Assembly: GCA_033717875.1 (NCBI GenBank)
Contig: JADDKJ010000002.1
Coordinates: 62,001 to 126,000, forward strand
Direction: 5' to 3'
Source: SBBG01 sp033717875
GTDB lineage: Bacteria; Pseudomonadota; Gammaproteobacteria; Ga0077554; Ga007554
Length of the DNA stretch: 64,000 nt
This document shows, piece by piece, positions 33,050-42,035 of this stretch. The notes under the pieces were generated by a model, which was not told the origin of the DNA, searched no databases, and saw only the letters and a list, made by a program, of their open reading frames with translations. Positions within the stretch are counted from its first letter, which is position 1. The number at the start of each line of letters is the position of its first letter. The translations under genes and the position numbers were made by a program.

Positions 33050-35342
33050 CGCAACCATAGAGCACCGAGCAAATACCGGAGGATTCCTGATCTTTCCTTC
33101 CCTCACAGGCTGCTTCGGCCGCTACCGCTGAGCGCCTCTCGGCCAGTATGGCCTCGACGGCTTGCGCCTCCATCGGTTTGTCGAAATAATAACCTTGGCC
33201 ATATTCACACCCCAGGGCACGCAATTCACTGAACTGCGCTTCCGTCTCTATACCTTCGGCCACCACGTTCATGCCCAGCCCATGCGCCAGCAACAGGATG
33301 GACTTGGCGATCTCGCGGCTCTCGGCGATCTCCATCATGTCACGAACGAACGAGCGGTCGATCTTGAGGGTATCGAGCGGAAAGCGGTGCAAATAGCTGA
33401 GCGAAGAATAGCCGGTGCCAAAATCATCGATGGATAAACGTAATCCCATCGCCCGCAACACCGTCAGCGCTCCCCTGGCGGACATGGCATTGGCCATCAC
33501 CACGCTCTCGGTGATTTCGAGCTTGAGATAATCGGCGGGCAGGCCGGTCTCTTCGAGCACGCGTCCAATCTGACCGGGCAAGTCGGGTTGCGCGAATTGC
33601 TTGCCTGAGAGATTCACACTGACGAACAAGGGCGACAAATCAGCATACCGGACACGCCATTCCTGGAGCTGTCGGCAAGCCTCCCGCAATACCTCTTGAC
33701 CTATCGCCCCGATCAAACCCGTCTCCTCCGCAAGAGGAATGAACTCGCCCGGCAAAACCAGGCCGCGCTCGGGATGACGCCATCTCACCAAGGCTTCATA
33801 GCCCACCAACCGGCCGCTGTTCAAGGCCACGATGGGCTGGTAGTGAACGAGAAATTCCCGGCGCTCTATAGCGCGCCGCAAATCGCCTTCCAGGCGCATC
33901 AAGGCCAAGGCGCGGGCATGCATGCTCTCATCGAACACCCGATGACATGCCTTGCCGGCCGCCTTGGCGCGATACATCGCGATATCGGCATCGCGCAGCA
34001 TATTCTCGGGGCTATCATAGCCGGTCGAACTGATCGTGACACCGATGCTGGCCGTGGTGAATACCTCGTGCCCATCGATGACGACGGGCCGTGATATCTG
34101 CTTCTGGAGCCGTTCAGCCACGGCTATTGTGGCGAACATGTCCTTGACATCATCCAGCAGCACGCAGAACTCGTCCCCACCCAGCCGCGCAGCAGTATCC
34201 GTGTTGCGCAGAGATTCGATAATCCGTTTCGATACCGTAACCAGCAATTCGTCACCCGCCAGATGACCAAGGCTGTCATTGACGATTTTGAAGCGATCCA
34301 GATCCACGAACAGCACGGCAAAAGTGTAATCCCCGCTCCGCTTGCTACGCCTGATGGCGTGACGAAGGCGGTCCATGAACAGTAGCCGGTTAGGCAAGCC
34401 GGTCAGGGTATCGTGAAAGGCATCGTGCTGCAGACGCTCTTCCGCCATTTTACGCTCGCTGACATCGCGGGCAACGGCATAGTAGAGCTGCTCATCGCGG
34501 AACGCCGTCACGGCCCAGCACAGCCATTTGTGCGAACCATCCTTGCACAGGCAACGATTCTCGAAATATACCTTGTCATGTCCCAGCAGGGTCAGCTGGG
34601 CCAGCTTTTCCAGGGTGAAGGGCCGGTCATCGGGATGAACGATCTCAAAAAAGTAGCCCGACTTGATTTCTTCGGCGCCGTATCCGAGCGTCTCCGACCA
34701 GGCGGGATTGAGTTGGCTGAAATAACCTGCGAAATCGATAATGCCCATCATGTCGAGCGACAAGGCAAAAAAGCGCTCGCGCTCCATGAGCGCCTGTTTC
34801 AGGCTGTCGTTGCGTAGCGCCTGGGCGGCCAGCAGGGAAAAACGATGCGCCAATTTGAGATGCTTCTGACCAAAGAACCCGCGCTCGTCGTGGGTGTAGA
34901 CCAGTAATGCGGCCTGTTGCCCGTCATCCAGCGGGACGTGCAATGCCGAGCGCACGCCATCGCGCAATGCCACCGGTTGCGTCCGCCACTCTTCCACCTG
35001 CTCGATGTCGAAGACGGCTGCCGGCTTGCCGCGAAGGACACGATCAAACAGCGCACCCGCTTGCCATACGGCACGGGCATAGACAGGCGCCGTAGCGGCG
35101 GCCGCCCTTAATGAACCATCGACATCACGGACAAGGATAAAAGCATCGCGAAACGGCACAATGGTGCGTGATGTCGCGATCAATTCCTCGAACAGCGGCG
35201 CCTTACCCTGATTGAGCGCCAATGCCTGCAACCCGCCGAGCAGCACCTCGGATTCCTGGCGCAACTCGCATTCCCGATTCCGGGCACGCTCCAGATCAAT
35301 CAGCGCCTCATGGAGCTGTTCGGCCATGCTGCTATTTTTCAT
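32973..35342 (-). CDS. GAF-PAS-GGDEF-EAL c-di-GMP protein
   Basis: A 789-residue cytoplasmic protein. An N-terminal coiled coil is followed by a GAF-like domain at about 40-185 (ARAVWQAGALFDRVL, HVPLDDGQQAALLVYT), a PAS domain with PAC (MGIIDFAGYFSQLNPAW onwards), a GGDEF domain with intact RLGGDEF, and an EAL domain with GYEALVRWRHPERG, ESVVM, IDDFGTGYSSL and KIDRSFV. Both synthesis and breakdown of c-di-GMP look possible. It starts 5 bp after a FIST gene, so the pair is an operon. The last 25 or so residues run antisense into obgE and do not look like a domain; an ancestral stop may have been lost. Confidence 0.93.
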   Translation of the reverse strand: MKNSSMAEQLHEALIDLERARNRECELRQESEVLLGGLQALALNQGKAPLFEELIATSRTIVPFRDAFILVRDVDGSLRAAAATAPVYARAVWQAGALFDRVLRGKPAAVFDIEQVEEWRTQPVALRDGVRSALHVPLDDGQQAALLVYTHDERGFFGQKHLKLAHRFSLLAAQALRNDSLKQALMERERFFALSLDMMGIIDFAGYFSQLNPAWSETLGYGAEEIKSGYFFEIVHPDDRPFTLEKLAQLTLLGHDKVYFENRCLCKDGSHKWLCWAVTAFRDEQLYYAVARDVSERKMAEERLQHDAFHDTLTGLPNRLLFMDRLRHAIRRSKRSGDYTFAVLFVDLDRFKIVNDSLGHLAGDELLVTVSKRIIESLRNTDTAARLGGDEFCVLLDDVKDMFATIAVAERLQKQISRPVVIDGHEVFTTASIGVTISSTGYDSPENMLRDADIAMYRAKAAGKACHRVFDESMHARALALMRLEGDLRRAIERREFLVHYQPIVALNSGRLVGYEALVRWRHPERGLVLPGEFIPLAEETGLIGAIGQEVLREACRQLQEWRVRYADLSPLFVSVNLSGKQFAQPDLPGQIGRVLEETGLPADYLKLEITESVVMANAMSARGALTVLRAMGLRLSIDDFGTGYSSLSYLHRFPLDTLKIDRSFVRDMMEIAESREIAKSILLLAHGLGMNVVAEGIETEAQFSELRALGCEYGQGYYFDKPMEAQAVEAILAERRSAVAAEAACEGRKDQESSGICSVLYGCAICHFQRSLTGTSASEFPGAVPGVP

Positions 35343-35347
35343 GTGAT

Positions 35348-36547
35348 TCAGCCCCCGAAAACAAGCACTGAAATCATGAGATTGCCGTGACGATTTTCAC
35401 CTCCGATAAAACGACCCTGCTCGCCGAACGTAAACACCCCCAGAAAAGGTTTGCCAGAAAGGGCGCTGCGCAGCCCTCCTATCACCTCATCCATGCGTTC
35501 CTTCACCGTCAGCATGCAACCGGCGCAAAATACCACCAATGCCCCGCTAGCCTCTTCCGCCCGGGCACCATGGTTCTGCAAGGCGCATGCGGCAACGCGG
35601 CCAGCGCGACTGGCAAGGCTTGCGGGCGTCCCCCGCATAAGAATCAGCTCATCACCTACTGTGACGTCGGCAAAGAGGGTCAAGGCATGCCCCTCGCTAA
35701 TCTGATCCGGGTGCGCCAGGATAAAATACGGCACCCCTCCCACCGCGCCCACCACCCTACCCAAGGGATGCAGGGCAACGCGCCCGAGAATGCTGCCGCC
35801 TTCACACAGCGCATCGGAGAGGGTGCCTCCCAGCCATTCGTTATAAACTTCTGCCGCAGGACGGCCATCAATCTCGTAGAGGGTCCGCCCTTCCGCCCGA
35901 GTGACCTTGCCTTTGCAGTCGGTGGGCTCATAACCGCTATGGAAGGCAAAACATACTTCCCTGCCGGGAAACATCGCCATGATCACTACCGCATCCCGGT
36001 ATACCCGACCATTGGCGAACTGTTGCCACTCCCCGGTCACGGTGTTATCACCCGAGCTGCCGCCGGCCATTGGAACGTTACCGCCGACCACACCTTCGAT
36101 TCCCCTGATAATCTGCTCCTCGTGACCGGGCACAGTGAAAATCCAGATCATCGCCGGTACCTCGCCAGGCCGCCCGGCCTGACTCAGCGCGCATTGCGTG
36201 GCCTCTGCCGCTGCGGCATACGGGTCATTGCCCACCTCCACGGCTGCGATGCCATAGCTGCCATCAGGATCGACAATCCCCAACAACCCCAATCCCACGC
36301 CATGCTCGCTGTGGAAACCATCCTCGGTCATGACGCCCAGACATGACGTGCCGCCGTGAACCGGAATGCCGGGCGCCAATTCGTTCAGTCGTTTTAATAC
36401 CCGCGTCCAGTCATACGTGGCCGAGCCATGCAACAGGAGCAAATCAGGAGCGCCGCCGATACGCTCAACAAGATGATTATAGGCGCCGGAAATCGCCTGC
36501 TCTGGATCGCCGGCGGCGGACCAGGCGGTCGCTATCCTCATGTTCAT
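35348..36547 (-). CDS. FIST-domain signal protein
   Basis: A 399-residue protein with a FIST N domain (DLLLLHGSATYDWTRVLKRL, VHGGTSCLGVMTEDGF) and a FIST C domain (ALVVFCAGCMLTVKERMDE, GVFTFGEQGRFIGG). FIST domains are predicted small-ligand sensors, often next to c-di-GMP or chemotaxis genes, as here. AAGGAA lies 8 bp before the ATG. C-A-G-C-M in the C domain is a conserved family feature. The ligand is unknown. Confidence 0.9.
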   Translation of the reverse strand: MNMRIATAWSAAGDPEQAISGAYNHLVERIGGAPDLLLLHGSATYDWTRVLKRLNELAPGIPVHGGTSCLGVMTEDGFHSEHGVGLGLLGIVDPDGSYGIAAVEVGNDPYAAAAEATQCALSQAGRPGEVPAMIWIFTVPGHEEQIIRGIEGVVGGNVPMAGGSSGDNTVTGEWQQFANGRVYRDAVVIMAMFPGREVCFAFHSGYEPTDCKGKVTRAEGRTLYEIDGRPAAEVYNEWLGGTLSDALCEGGSILGRVALHPLGRVVGAVGGVPYFILAHPDQISEGHALTLFADVTVGDELILMRGTPASLASRAGRVAACALQNHGARAEEASGALVVFCAGCMLTVKERMDEVIGGLRSALSGKPFLGVFTFGEQGRFIGGENRHGNLMISVLVFGG

Positions 36548-36650
36548 ATACGCATTTCCTTGTTCACGTTTGTTGTTGTGGAATTACGATCGTCGCGCCA
36601 AGGGAAATCACTCACAAAGATGACTTGGCAAAGCGTTTGCGCAGAAAGAT

Positions 36651-36735
36651 AAGGAGGCGCTGATTTATCAGCGCCTCCTTACGGCACATGGAAGTGCCAC
36701 TGAGAATTCCAGGATGGAATTATTCAGCGCTTCCA
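36651..36735. repeat. Multi-hairpin intergenic element, family B
   Basis: Three successive hairpins: AAGGAGGCGCTGA/TCAGCGCCTCCTT (perfect, 13 bp), GGCAC-x-GTGCC, and CTGAGAATTCCAGGATGGAATT continuing to CAGCGCTTCC. It lies in the 386-bp gene-free stretch between the FIST gene and nsrR; I see nothing else convincing there beyond an AT-rich region before nsrR. Confidence 0.85.
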
Positions 36736-36933
36736 TAAAGTGACGATTTTTCATCACCATGTAATGCGCGCGGTTATTTTGAGCAATTAATGTGCCACAA
36801 TGATCGCGAATGGTTTTTGACTCTGGCGCAGATGGCAAGGATACGGAAGTTTTCAGAAAAGTCGCAAGTGACGTATGGTTATAATCAGAAACAAAATATA
36901 GAATCAGCAATATGCAAATGAAATAATACCGCC

Positions 36934-37449
36934 ATGCAACTGACCTTATACACAGATTATTCTTTGCGGGTGTTGCTCTATCTCGGCATCCACAAAAACG
37001 AGAAGGCGACCATCAACGAAATTGCCGACTACTTCAAGATCTCGCGCAATCATTTGGTGAAGGTGGTGCATAATCTGGCTGTCTGCGGTTACATCCATAC
37101 TGTCCGCGGCAAGGGTGGCGGCATGTCTCTGGCGCGGCCGGCAGAGGAAATCAACATTGGCGATGTTGTGCGCCACACAGAACCAAATTTCCATGTCGTC
37201 GAGTGCTTCAATCCGCAGACGACGCATTGCCCCGCCTATAATGTATGCACCCTGATAGACGTGCTGAACAGCGCACTGACAAACTTCTTTGCCATACTCG
37301 ACAGGTATACCCTGGCGGATCTTCTGAAGAAACCAGGCATGATAAGTAAACCGTTGCAGTTTGTACCCATGCAGGCGCGGCCCGCCCCAGCCGCGGGTAG
37401 AAAACACCCTTCGCGGCGCAAAACCACAGCAAGACGGTTGAGCGTCTAA
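36934..37449 (+). CDS. nsrR: NsrR-type nitric oxide-sensing repressor (Rrf2 family)
   Basis: A 171-residue regulator starting MQLTLYTDYSLRVLLYLG with D8, a cluster ligand in characterised NsrR. The winged helix has INEIADYFKISRNHLVKVVH and VRGKGGGMSLARPA. Three cysteines, C91, C99 and C105 (VECFNPQTTHCPAYNVC), match the Fe-S cluster ligands of NsrR. It represses NO-detoxification genes until NO hits the cluster. It is 20-30 residues longer than usual owing to a basic, proline-rich tail. Stop codons of nsrR and the convergent aroE overlap by 4 bp. Confidence 0.88.
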   Translation: MQLTLYTDYSLRVLLYLGIHKNEKATINEIADYFKISRNHLVKVVHNLAVCGYIHTVRGKGGGMSLARPAEEINIGDVVRHTEPNFHVVECFNPQTTHCPAYNVCTLIDVLNSALTNFFAILDRYTLADLLKKPGMISKPLQFVPMQARPAPAAGRKHPSRRKTTARRLSV

Positions 37450-38303
37450 AGAAGCTGCGCCCGCAAGGCATCTACCACGGGCCGGGTCTGTGGGTGCACG
37501 CCACGCCACAAAAAAAACGCTTCGGCGGCCTGCTCCACGAGCATACCCAGGCCATCCAGCGCCTGTTGCGCGCCGTGCTCGATGGCCCATCTCATGAAGG
37601 GGGTCGGCTGCGCCCCATACATCATGTCGTAGCAACAGCCTCCGGCAGCCAGCACTGTCGCAGGCAAGGGTGGCATCTCGCCCTTGAGGCTGGCGGCCGT
37701 GCCATTGATGATGAGATCGAAGCGTTCCGCGTCAAGATCTTGATAGCCGCATCCTGCAACCTTCCCCAAATCCGTCAATTCTTTGGCTAATTCCACCGCC
37801 TTGTCCGCCGTGCGATTGGCGATCACCAGTTGCGCCGGCCGCTCTTCCAGCAACGGCCCGGCCACGCCGCGCACGGCCCCGCCTGCCCCGAGCAACAAGA
37901 CACGCCGCCCCTGGATCCTTATGCCGTGATTGTCACGCAGATCGCGCACCAAACCGATGCCATCGGTATTGTCGCCGTACCTTCCCCCCTCGGGACGAAA
38001 CAGAATGGTATTCACCGCGCCCGCCCTTGCGGCGCGCGGACTGCGCTCATCCACCAGCTCCCACGCCTCGCGCTTGAAAGGCACGGTGATATTCAATCCT
38101 TTGCCGCCCGCCGCCGCAAAACCGGCCACTGCTTCGGCGAAATGTCCCAGCTCCACCAGAATCGCGGTATACACCAGATCCTGACCGGTCTGACGCGCGA
38201 ACAGGGTATGAATCTGAGGGGATTTGCTATGGGCGACGGGGTTACCCATAACGGCGTAGTGATCGGGTTTTGCGCTCATCATCTCGGCATTCATAGACAA
38301 CAT
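37446..38303 (-). CDS. aroE: Shikimate dehydrogenase
   Basis: A 285-residue NADP-dependent enzyme for the fourth step of the shikimate pathway. VMGNPVAHSKSPQIH near residue 18 and LNITVPFKREAW (catalytic Lys) bind shikimate; NTDGIGLVRDL follows; the cofactor site has LLLGAGGAVRGV and NRTADKA. Start codons at 38303, 38294 and 38282/38279 are all in frame; the first is listed, but a later one would give the more usual length. Confidence 0.94.
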   Translation of the reverse strand: MLSMNAEMMSAKPDHYAVMGNPVAHSKSPQIHTLFARQTGQDLVYTAILVELGHFAEAVAGFAAAGGKGLNITVPFKREAWELVDERSPRAARAGAVNTILFRPEGGRYGDNTDGIGLVRDLRDNHGIRIQGRRVLLLGAGGAVRGVAGPLLEERPAQLVIANRTADKAVELAKELTDLGKVAGCGYQDLDAERFDLIINGTAASLKGEMPPLPATVLAAGGCCYDMMYGAQPTPFMRWAIEHGAQQALDGLGMLVEQAAEAFFLWRGVHPQTRPVVDALRAQLL

Positions 38304-38416
38304 CGTGTTTCTATCGGATCAACGGTAAAAAATGATAACGCAAACCGCAATATCAGGTATGATTTTTGCGTTATTCAAATTACAGGAAGATGTACGCCAA
38401 TTTGAACATTGATGCA

Positions 38417-38899
38417 ATGGAACGCAATCCAACCGTAAACATCCGGCGAATTCTGGCCAGCCTGTGTTGCATCGCCTGCCTGTGGATGTCATTCGGACAT
38501 ACCACAGCTGGTGAAACACGGCACATGGTATTGGTTACCGGCGCGACATCCTATGTCCCTGCCCTGACACCCGCCGAGGTGCGCAAACTGTTTCTTGGCA
38601 TCGTCGTCGTGAAGGATGGCCTGCGCATTGAACCGCTGATCAATCTCACCGATCCTCGCCTCCACCAGATGTTCTTGCAAAAAATAGTGTTCATGTCTTC
38701 CTACAATTATGAACACCACTTAGTGGCTCACTCACGCCAAGTAGGCGACCCCCTTCCCCAGGAATACACCGACCCCTGGCAACTGATCAGCGCCCTGCGC
38801 AGCCGGCCTGGCTCCGTCAGCTACATGTGGGCCAAGGACGCACAACCCAGAATGGGACTGAAGATAGTCCAGGAATTATGGCCAAGCCAACAGGAATAG
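38417..38899 (+). CDS. Periplasmic phosphate-binding-like (PBP) protein
   Basis: A 160-residue exported protein. The signal peptide is MERNPTVNIRRILASLCCIA plus CLWMSFGHTTAG. The mature part has LTPAEVRKLFLGIVVVKDGL and RPGSVSYMWAKD, typical of short PstS-like solute-binding folds that act as sensory partners rather than transporters. The downstream GGDEF-EAL gene overlaps it by 22 bp, so this is probably the periplasmic input for that membrane enzyme. An ATG at 38390 is an alternative start. Ligand unknown. Confidence 0.72.
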   Translation: MERNPTVNIRRILASLCCIACLWMSFGHTTAGETRHMVLVTGATSYVPALTPAEVRKLFLGIVVVKDGLRIEPLINLTDPRLHQMFLQKIVFMSSYNYEHHLVAHSRQVGDPLPQEYTDPWQLISALRSRPGSVSYMWAKDAQPRMGLKIVQELWPSQQE

Positions 38900-40809
38900 C
38901 GGGCCTTTCACGGGGACTGGTCGGCCGCTTGATGGCGGGGGTGGTGATCATACACGTGATATTGATCCCCTTGCTGTTTGCCGGCGTGCTCTATATCGTC
39001 AAGCAAGGCTATCAGTCGCTGTTCATCAATCAAGCACGCGCCGGCTCCCATCTGCTCGCCGTGCTGGCGGGACGGGACCCACGCCCGGCGCAGCTGCAGA
39101 CCCTGTTTGAAGAAGTGATGTTGAGCGGCAGTGTGGTTTCCCTCGCCGCACTGGACACGTCAAACAAGGTTATTGCCAGCGCCGGCCAGCTGGACATAGA
39201 AGAAAATTTTCAGGAAGATTTCTTCTTCGGCGAATACGGCGACTCGGTCTATCATGTCTCTGTCCCGATATATGACAACGGCGGCACACTGCTCGGCACG
39301 CTGCGGCTGGGATACGATGAAACCCCCACCCAGGAGCAGATCGCCAGCACGGAGACGAGGGGAATATATCTTGGCATAGGCTATATTTCACTGACCCTGT
39401 TCCTGGTCATTCTCGGCAGCAAAACTCTCAACCTGATGCGCAAAAAGCTGGTGACTCAGGCCCATGCGCTCGAACACCAAGCCCTGCACGACACCCTTAC
39501 TGGCCTGCCCAACCGCGCCTTGCTGCAGGATCGGTTGCAACAGGTGATACTTGGCAGCCAGCGTGAACGCGCCCCTTTTGCGCTGTTTCTGATGGACCTC
39601 GACCGCTTCAAGGAAGTCAACGACACGTTGGGACACCAGGCGGGCGATACCATTCTTGAACAAACCGCTGCGCGTCTGCGCGAGGTGATCCGTGAGTCCG
39701 ATACCGTGGCGCGGCTGGGGGGCGACGAATTCGCCGTGGTGTTACCCAAGGTCGATGCCGATGACGCGGTTTTGATCGCGGAAAAACTGCTCAAGGCCCT
39801 GTACGAACCTTTCGTTGTCGATGCACGGCCCCTGCCGCTCGGCGCGAGTATCGGCATCGCCCTGTTCCCGGAGCACGGCGAAGATGCCAGCACCCTGCTG
39901 CGCCGCGCCGATGTGGCGATGTACGCCGCCAAACATGGCGGCGGCGGCCTGACCATCTATGACGCCGATCTGGACAAACACAGCGTGGACCGGCTGACGC
40001 TGACCACGGAATTGAAACAGGGTCTCGAACGCGATGAGATCGAGGTGTTTTATCAGCCCAAGGTCGATTTGCACAGCGGCGAGATTTGCGGCGTCGAAGC
40101 CTTGGCGCGCTGGCGCCATCCCGAGCGCGGGCTGATCCTGCCCGCCGATTTCATCCCGCTCGCCGAGCGCGCGGGCATCATCAATGCCCTGACGCTGCGC
40201 ATCATCGAAATCAGCACGCAGCACTGCAAGGATTTGTCGGACAAAAAGGGGTGCATCAATATCGCCATCAATCTTTCGCCTCTGAGCCTGCTGGATAGCA
40301 AATTCGCCGATAAGGTCGAGAATATCCTGCGCCATCGCGCATTCCCCCCCTGCACCCTGATTCTGGAAGTGACCGAAAGCACGATCATGGCCGACACACC
40401 CCAGACACAGGAGACCTTTGCCCGGCTGGCCGCCATGGGCATAAAAATCTCGATCGACGATTTCGGCACAGGATATTCGTCGCTAATGCGCCTTAAAAAA
40501 CTGCCGGTATCGGAGGTCAAGATCGATAAGTCGTTCGTCATCGACATGCTGCATGACGACAACGATGCCGCGATCGTGCGCGCCACCATCGATCTGGCGC
40601 ACAACCTCGGGCTGAAGGTGGTCGCGGAGGGGGTGGAAACACAAGGGCACCTGGATGCACTCCATGCCTTCGGCTGCGACATGGCGCAAGGCTATCACAT
40701 CGAGCGGCCGCTGCCGCCCCTGGAAATTCAACACCTGCTGGCAACGAAGAAAAGAATCGCCGCTGTGAAGGAAGAAAGCGATGGGAAACCGCTGTTCAGC
40801 GGGTTATAA
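38878..40809 (+). CDS. Membrane GGDEF-EAL c-di-GMP protein
   Basis: A 643-residue protein. Transmembrane helices at about 18-42 and 165-187 enclose a periplasmic domain of about 120 residues (SGSVVSLAALDTSNKVIAS region). The GGDEF domain has intact RLGGDEFAVVLP, and the EAL domain has GVEALARWRHPERG, ESTIM, IDDFGTGYSSL, KIDKSFV and EGVE. Both activities look intact. I used the ATG at 38878 (AGGA 5 bp upstream), which overlaps the binding-protein gene, indicating coupling. Confidence 0.93.
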   Translation: MAKPTGIAGLSRGLVGRLMAGVVIIHVILIPLLFAGVLYIVKQGYQSLFINQARAGSHLLAVLAGRDPRPAQLQTLFEEVMLSGSVVSLAALDTSNKVIASAGQLDIEENFQEDFFFGEYGDSVYHVSVPIYDNGGTLLGTLRLGYDETPTQEQIASTETRGIYLGIGYISLTLFLVILGSKTLNLMRKKLVTQAHALEHQALHDTLTGLPNRALLQDRLQQVILGSQRERAPFALFLMDLDRFKEVNDTLGHQAGDTILEQTAARLREVIRESDTVARLGGDEFAVVLPKVDADDAVLIAEKLLKALYEPFVVDARPLPLGASIGIALFPEHGEDASTLLRRADVAMYAAKHGGGGLTIYDADLDKHSVDRLTLTTELKQGLERDEIEVFYQPKVDLHSGEICGVEALARWRHPERGLILPADFIPLAERAGIINALTLRIIEISTQHCKDLSDKKGCINIAINLSPLSLLDSKFADKVENILRHRAFPPCTLILEVTESTIMADTPQTQETFARLAAMGIKISIDDFGTGYSSLMRLKKLPVSEVKIDKSFVIDMLHDDNDAAIVRATIDLAHNLGLKVVAEGVETQGHLDALHAFGCDMAQGYHIERPLPPLEIQHLLATKKRIAAVKEESDGKPLFSGL

Positions 40810-40812
40810 AAT

Positions 40813-40911
40813 GTAGCGCGCGAAACACACAAGCTGTTTTTTGAATGAGTGCCTGTCGGCACGGCTGGCGGGTTACGGCGCCGAAAAGAGCACCTAACCC
40901 GCCCTACATTG
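40813..40911. repeat. Intergenic element, family C
   Basis: It contains GAATGAGTGCCTGTCGGCAC, CGGCTGGCGGGTTACGG and CCTAACCCGCCCTACAT. A related copy is at 57703-57829 and a fragment at about 60433-60453. It sits at the 3' end of the convergent GGDEF-EAL and hemB genes. Confidence 0.6.
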
Positions 40912-41923
40912 AACCCTTCAGCCATCCCGCCGCACGCTTGGCGAAATAGGTGAGTATACCATCGGCTCCGGCGCGCTTTATCGACAGCAGCGACTCCAGC
41001 ACCACCGCGCGCTCGTTCAACCAGCCATTCTGGCTGGCCGCCATCAGCATGGCGTATTCGCCGCTCACCTGATAAACGAAGGTGGGCGCGCCGAATTCGT
41101 CCTTCACGCGACGGACGATATCAAGGTAGGGCATGCCAGGCTTGACCATCACCATGTCCGCCCCCTCCTCCAGATCCAGCGCGACCTCGTGCAGGGCCTC
41201 GTCGCTGTTGGCCGGATCCATTTGATAAGTATATTTGTTGCCGCCGCCGAGATTGGCGGCCGAACCCACCGCGTCGCGGAACGGACCATAAAAGCTAGAG
41301 GCGTACTTCGCGGAATAGGCGAGAATGCGGGTATGGATATGGTCGGCGGCTTCCAGCGCGTCGCGGATCGCCCCAATGCGGCCGTCCATCATGTCCGATG
41401 GCGCCACCACATCGGCCCCCGCCTCGGCATGGGAAAGCGCCTGCTTGACCAGCACCGCCACCGTCTCGTCGTTCATGACGTAGCCGGTTTCACCGATCAA
41501 CCCATCCTGGCCATGAGTGGTGAAGGGATCCAGCGCCACATCGGTGATCACCCCAAGTTGGGGGAATTCGCGTTTGAGCGCGCGCACCGCGCGCTGGGCC
41601 AGCCCTTGCGGGTTATAGGCCTCGCGGGCATCCTCGGTCTTCGTGTCCTGCGGTGTCACCGGAAACAGCGCCACCGCCGGCACGCCCAGCCCCACCAGTT
41701 CGGCAGCCTCTTTCAGCAACTCGTCGATACTCACCCGCTCCACGCCGGGCATGGAGGCGACCGCCTCGCGCTTGCCACTTCCCTCCAGGACGAAAACGGG
41801 GCAGATCAGATCATCCGCGGTGAGTACAGTTTCACGCATCATGCGGCGCGAAAAGTCGTCACGCCGCATACGGCGCATACGCCGGCGGGGGAAAACGCCT
41901 TCTTTGGCGGCTGGGTTAGCCAT
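40904..41923 (-). CDS. hemB: Delta-aminolevulinic acid dehydratase (porphobilinogen synthase)
   Basis: A 339-residue enzyme of tetrapyrrole synthesis. Schiff-base lysines lie in LAYSAKYASSFYGPFRDA and MVMVKPGMPYLD. The metal loop reads DVALDPFTTHGQDG, lacking the cysteines of the zinc type, so this is a magnesium-dependent form as in Pseudomonas. Length is normal. Its stop lies in the family-C repeat region. Confidence 0.96.
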   Translation of the reverse strand: MANPAAKEGVFPRRRMRRMRRDDFSRRMMRETVLTADDLICPVFVLEGSGKREAVASMPGVERVSIDELLKEAAELVGLGVPAVALFPVTPQDTKTEDAREAYNPQGLAQRAVRALKREFPQLGVITDVALDPFTTHGQDGLIGETGYVMNDETVAVLVKQALSHAEAGADVVAPSDMMDGRIGAIRDALEAADHIHTRILAYSAKYASSFYGPFRDAVGSAANLGGGNKYTYQMDPANSDEALHEVALDLEEGADMVMVKPGMPYLDIVRRVKDEFGAPTFVYQVSGEYAMLMAASQNGWLNERAVVLESLLSIKRAGADGILTYFAKRAAGWLKGSM

Positions 41924-42035
41924 CGGAAGTTACCTCGAAATACCAAGCATACTGGCCGCGAGAGAACGCGGGATTAGAAAGGACGAGAAAAGTTTCCCTG
42001 CCTCCACCAGCGGAAGACAGGGAAACCAGCACTAC

